Positions 60,321-64,000 of a DNA stretch of 64,000 nt are shown here, piece after piece. The DNA is from W0P28-013 sp051878315. Its GTDB lineage: Bacteria; Bacteroidota; Bacteroidia; Bacteroidales; Paludibacteraceae. The translations under genes and the position numbers were made by a program. The notes under the pieces are model-generated. The model did not search any database, was not told where the DNA came from, and saw nothing but the letters and a program-made list of their open reading frames with translations. Within the stretch, counting starts at the first letter, position 1. Each line of letters starts with the position of its first letter. The stretch covers positions 27,878 through 91,877 of the forward strand of contig JBJEJW010000007.1 of the NCBI GenBank assembly GCA_051878315.1, read 5' to 3'.

Positions 60321-63300
60321 ATGAGTAAACGTAAACTTCTCTCACTTTTGGGGCTGATGACCATTGTATGCAGCCTCACGGCACAAACGCAGGATGCAGC
60401 ATCCGGTTTGTGGTACACATCGACGGTCGCAGGGCACGCCACCATCGTAGCGCCGCCGGACGGCGAGGCAGCCTACACGGGCGCCGTGCGCATTCCATCG
60501 ACCATCGTCAGCAGCGAAGGCACCTACACGGTCGATACCATCGGTCCGAATGCTTTCAAAAGCAGCACTATCACAGTGGTGGAAATTCCCGCTACGGTAA
60601 ATTTTATTGGCGTATATGCTTTTAGTAGTTGCACAGCGTTAAGCACAATACGCTGCCACGCCACCACGCCGCCGACTTTGGGAACGGCATCAAAACTTAA
60701 TTTCGGGACAGTTACCTTTGTCTACCCATTTGATGATAATCTGTTTAGCACCCTTTCACCCCAAGTGCCGGACACGGCGGCATACGCAGCAGCTACCGTA
60801 TGGAAAATGTTTACAAATGGTTTTGAATACATCCTCTACGACATCACGATTGCCGGCATAGAAGTAACCGCCGAGAACAAGGACAACATCACCGGCGAAG
60901 GCATCACCGGCACCGTGCGCTACGACAACGAAGCCAACGTGCTGCTGCTCTCCGATGCCACCATCACCACCACATCAACAACACACGGCATCGAATTCTA
61001 CAGGCCCGATTTGACCATCCGTTTGGAAGGGAAAAACACCATCTTGCCTGACCAATACTCTTGCATCTACGTTGGCGCAGCCGGCACCATCACCGGTCCC
61101 GGCTCGTTGGAAAACAGCGGCGACATCGTTACTGACGCCGACCTGACATTCAAAAACACAACGGTAACAGCAGAGCGCCTATACGTCGAAGATCCCAGCA
61201 CCAACGCCACTTTCGCGTTCAACAAAGCGTATGTTACGCTCTCCGGCGACCGCAATAATGAAACCATCGTCTGCTCCGAATTGAACTTAACCGACTGCGA
61301 ATTTCTCTATCCCGCGTCTGCGTCATTCAACGCCACCGCAAAAACCGTCGTGGACGCTGATGGTTATGGAATCATCGACGATATAGTCATCGGCCGCGCA
61401 TACGGACTCGTGGTGGGCGATGTAGAAGTTACCGACCGAAACAAAGACAAAATCACCGGCGAAGCCATCACCGGCACCATCAGTTACGACAGCGAAACCT
61501 CAACCCTCACGCTCGACAATGCGTCGATTGCAGCCACAGCGACGTTCGGCATCAAACAACTCACAGAGTTGGACAGCCTGCACATTAACGTCGTCGGCAA
61601 CGACACCGTGCGTGGTAAGGACACCCCTATTTTACTCTACACAAATACGGCTATGAGCATCAGCGGCGATGGTCATCTCTACGTCGAACTACCTGAGTCA
61701 GAGTTGTTGCACGACTTTTCAATTGCCATTCAGTTGGAGTCGGGCGCCGCAATGGCCATACGCAACACATCGCTCGAGGTGGTTTCGGCCAAACATGGTA
61801 TTTGTAACATGGACATGACGCTTGCCAAACTCGCCATCGATCACTCGACAGTTTCTATCAAATGTTCGACAGGAACGACAGCCATTGGCGGTATGGAATC
61901 GTTGGATTTGAGCGGATGCCAAATTCTGTCGCCGGCAGGCGCATACTACAACAACTGGGATATGTATGTTTTATATAACGAAGACGGTACTCTATGTTCC
62001 GAAGTATTCATCGGCCGCACCTACGGCATTACGGTGGCCGGCGTATCGGTGCACGAACTCAACAAAGAGAACGTTACCGGCGAAGGCATCAGCGGCAAAG
62101 TAAGTTACGACAGCGACACCAAAACCTTGACACTCGACAATGCCAACATAACCTCTTCGGCAAGCGCTTGTATCAATATCTCTAAAGACAACAACGTCCA
62201 GATAGAGTTGATCGGCGAAAACAGCCTCGCACAAACCGGCGGAACGTATGCCTTGTATATAGGTCAAAACGACACGATTACCATCGCAGGCGACGGCTCG
62301 CTGGCCATCGAAAGTAGTCAGAACGGCATCAATCTATCGTCCTCATCGCAACTGACCATCAGCGAATGCCAAGTGGATGTGAAAGGTGGAAACAGAGGCA
62401 TTACCGGCAGCGATGGCACAAAAGGCGAAACACTGATCGTCAACAACGCCATCGTCCGTGCCACAGGCTCTACAAACGGTTCCATCTGCAATTTACAAAC
62501 ATTCACACGCCAAGGTTGTAACATTGTAGCACCCACAAATGCTAAATGGAGCAACGCCAATCACCAAGTAGAGATAGATGGCACAGTGGTAACAGAGGAA
62601 ATTACGATTGTACCCGTCTATTCCGTTTACATAGCCGGTGTGCAACTCAATCTACTCAATAAGGACGACATCGCCACGGCCGCAGGCATCAGCGAAGGCA
62701 CCATCACCTTCGACAACGAAAACAACGTGCTGACCTTGGACAATGCCGTTATCGAAACCTCCGAGTCCAACGGCATCGAACACTCCTGCAACCTGACCAT
62801 CAAACTCGTAGGCGACAACAAGATTAAGACTACCAAGGCAAGCGGAAACGGTATTTTGTCTACTGCTGCACTCACCATCAACGGTCAAGGCAGCGGCACA
62901 CTCGCCATCGAAGCATCCGCCGCAGTAAACTCGTACAACCAACCGCTGACCATCACTAACGCCTCTGTAACGGCTTTAGGTGAGGCATGGGGTCTTTACG
63001 GTACTTTTGGCAGCGAACTCACAATCAACAAGTCCTCTGTCACAGCGCTCGGTAAGTCACAGGGTTCTATCGATCGTTTCAAAAGCATCACGCTGAAAAA
63101 TTGTAACATCGTAAGTCCTTCAGGTGCCGAAATCGGCAAAGATGACGAAGAATCTCTCTACTACTCCGTACTGCAGGACGGCGTAGTAGTAACAGACACT
63201 ATCGTTATCGAAGCCCAAACCACGGCTATCGAGACCATTGAGGCCGCACAACCGCTCTTCTATGCACACGACGGTCGCATCTACGGTGCCGAAGGCATGC

Positions 63301-63407
63301 GCATCTACACGCTGCTCGGTTTGGATGTAACACACATGAACGGCCAACTGAACGGTGTTTACATCGTCAAAACAGCCGAAGCTACCCAAAAAATCGTAGT
63401 ACGCTGA
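60321..63407 (+). CDS. Large repetitive secreted protein with T9SS-type C-terminus
   Basis: 1028 residues. Signal peptide (KRKLLSLLGLMTIVCSLTAQ), a short BspA-like leucine-rich segment (about 30-120: VDTIGPNAFKSSTITVVEIPATVNFIGVYAFSSC), then four related modules of about 190-205 residues starting near 173, 361, 568 and 767, each opening with a Tyr, IAG/VAG or similar, xxNKDxI, TGEGITG, YDxExxxLxLDNAxI. Module bodies resemble parallel beta-helix turns (LTIKLVGDNKI). The end (IYTLLGLDVTHMN ... NGVYIVKTAEATQKIVV) looks like a T9SS sorting domain. Probably an adhesin or carbohydrate-binding surface protein; the exact family is unknown. Confidence 0.85.
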   Translation: MSKRKLLSLLGLMTIVCSLTAQTQDAASGLWYTSTVAGHATIVAPPDGEAAYTGAVRIPSTIVSSEGTYTVDTIGPNAFKSSTITVVEIPATVNFIGVYAFSSCTALSTIRCHATTPPTLGTASKLNFGTVTFVYPFDDNLFSTLSPQVPDTAAYAAATVWKMFTNGFEYILYDITIAGIEVTAENKDNITGEGITGTVRYDNEANVLLLSDATITTTSTTHGIEFYRPDLTIRLEGKNTILPDQYSCIYVGAAGTITGPGSLENSGDIVTDADLTFKNTTVTAERLYVEDPSTNATFAFNKAYVTLSGDRNNETIVCSELNLTDCEFLYPASASFNATAKTVVDADGYGIIDDIVIGRAYGLVVGDVEVTDRNKDKITGEAITGTISYDSETSTLTLDNASIAATATFGIKQLTELDSLHINVVGNDTVRGKDTPILLYTNTAMSISGDGHLYVELPESELLHDFSIAIQLESGAAMAIRNTSLEVVSAKHGICNMDMTLAKLAIDHSTVSIKCSTGTTAIGGMESLDLSGCQILSPAGAYYNNWDMYVLYNEDGTLCSEVFIGRTYGITVAGVSVHELNKENVTGEGISGKVSYDSDTKTLTLDNANITSSASACINISKDNNVQIELIGENSLAQTGGTYALYIGQNDTITIAGDGSLAIESSQNGINLSSSSQLTISECQVDVKGGNRGITGSDGTKGETLIVNNAIVRATGSTNGSICNLQTFTRQGCNIVAPTNAKWSNANHQVEIDGTVVTEEITIVPVYSVYIAGVQLNLLNKDDIATAAGISEGTITFDNENNVLTLDNAVIETSESNGIEHSCNLTIKLVGDNKIKTTKASGNGILSTAALTINGQGSGTLAIEASAAVNSYNQPLTITNASVTALGEAWGLYGTFGSELTINKSSVTALGKSQGSIDRFKSITLKNCNIVSPSGAEIGKDDEESLYYSVLQDGVVVTDTIVIEAQTTAIETIEAAQPLFYAHDGRIYGAEGMRIYTLLGLDVTHMNGQLNGVYIVKTAEATQKIVVR

Positions 63408-63431
63408 TTTAGCGGTTCACCGCCCAAAAGC

Positions 63432-63463
63432 AAGGCTGCCTGATTAGGCAGCCTTCTTTTTTT
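63432..63463 (+). terminator. Terminator of the repetitive surface protein gene
   Basis: AAGGCTGCCT pairs perfectly with AGGCAGCCTT around GATT, followed by C and T8. Confidence 0.93.
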
Positions 63464-63562
63464 TGCGCACCACATGCTCCGGTATCAAATATCAATTTAC
63501 ACCGCAGCCTTTGGCATTAAATTTGCTTTATATAAATTGTAACTTCTTAAATCTTTACTACT

Positions 63563-63943
63563 ATGACCGAACGAAGAGAAATTTACAACTGTGCCATTTG
63601 CGGCAATTGTGTAGAAATTTTGAACCACGGCGGCGGTCAACTCGTCTGCTGCGGTCAACCGATGAAATGTTTGGACGGCAACACCAGCGATGCGTCCGGC
63701 GAAAAACATGTCCCTGTAGTCCAAAAAGTCGAAGGCGGTTATCACGTTGCCGTGGGCGCCATAGCGCACCCTATGCAACCCGACCACTACATTCAATGGA
63801 TCGAACTCCTCACCCCTACTGAAGTGCTTCGCAAAGAGTTAAAACCCGCTGACAAGCCCGAAGCCACTTTTACGACCTCGGCACACACCGTCAAAGCACG
63901 CATCTACTGCAACGTTCATGGTTTGTGGGCAAACAACACGTAA
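63563..63943 (+). CDS. Desulfoferrodoxin-type superoxide reductase (two-iron)
   Basis: 126 residues. N-terminal desulforedoxin site with Cys 10, Cys 13 and the CC pair 29-30. Catalytic iron ligands His 49 (in GEKHVP), His 69 (IAHPM), His 75 (PDHYIQW), and Cys 116/His 119 (IYCNVHG), with the conserved Glu-Lys before His 49. It reduces superoxide to peroxide without making oxygen, as anaerobes do. A TTTG (63520-63523) and an AT-rich region lie upstream, but no clean TAnnTTTG. The last 57 bases of the window hold nothing I can assign. Confidence 0.96.
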   Translation: MTERREIYNCAICGNCVEILNHGGGQLVCCGQPMKCLDGNTSDASGEKHVPVVQKVEGGYHVAVGAIAHPMQPDHYIQWIELLTPTEVLRKELKPADKPEATFTTSAHTVKARIYCNVHGLWANNT

Positions 63944-64000
63944 GCCGTTTTTTTTCAATCATTTTCCATTAGACACAAAGAAGCCTCCTCGAGTTAAACT

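Overview
The window is chromosomal DNA from an anaerobic Bacteroidota bacterium, most likely of the order Bacteroidales. Supporting signs are: Bacteroidota promoters (TTTG, 19-20 bases, then TAnnTTTG) in front of many genes; a Bacteroides-type BatI aerotolerance operon; TonB-dependent uptake; C-terminal domains resembling type IX secretion (T9SS) sorting signals; and lineage-restricted families (DUF4295, DUF3276, DUF3078, DUF4465, DUF6567). Superoxide reductase, anaerobic ribonucleotide reductase and class I fumarase point to an oxygen-sensitive life. I cannot name the species. No phage, transposase, plasmid or CRISPR sequence was seen.

Layout. 1-6.4 kb: 5'-truncated 4-alpha-glucanotransferase, then a polysaccharide export unit (two tandem OPX lipoproteins and a tyrosine autokinase). 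6.5-9.5 kb: rpmB-rpmG-DUF4295 (bL38), ftsY, rimO. 9.5-11 kb: an HU protein and an HU/transmembrane/LysM protein. 11.1-20.2 kb: moxR-DUF58-batD-like-batA-B-C-D-E and a PAP2 phosphatase. 20.3-29.1 kb: small HTH protein, fmt, nadK, pdxJ, an ExbB/ExbD/TonB-like set, a DJ-1 protein, fumarase, rplU-rpmA and a PUR-domain protein. 29.2-34.9 kb: a TPP riboswitch and its TonB-dependent receptor, an MBL hydrolase, a sigma54-type regulator, lptE, secG and tRNA-Tyr. 35-49.8 kb: dsbD, a DUF151 nuclease, a nucleoside permease, lptB, a pRiA4b-type protein, miaA, a LysE exporter, nadE, a DUF3078 protein, a sugar MFS permease, a Sua5/YrdC protein and lon. 49.9-64 kb is more accessory: two putative T9SS cargo proteins, a three-gene envelope unit behind a structured RNA, a C1 peptidase, a Na/Pi cotransporter, a cobalamin-riboswitch operon (nrdD-nrdG-DUF4465 lipoprotein), and a superoxide reductase.

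Most noteworthy: (1) a cobalamin riboswitch in front of nrdD-nrdG-DUF4465, joining B12-independent DNA precursor synthesis to a putative B12-binding surface lipoprotein in one B12-repressed unit; (2) an unidentified structured RNA of about 237 nt (52379-52615, minus strand) with its own promoter, several hairpins and an intrinsic terminator, just upstream of three envelope genes of unknown function; (3) a TPP riboswitch with a readable Shine-Dalgarno-sequestering switch; (4) a 13-G tract and a dense short-repeat tract in the leader of a 1028-residue repetitive surface protein; (5) a DNA-binding HU domain joined through a membrane helix to a LysM-like domain.
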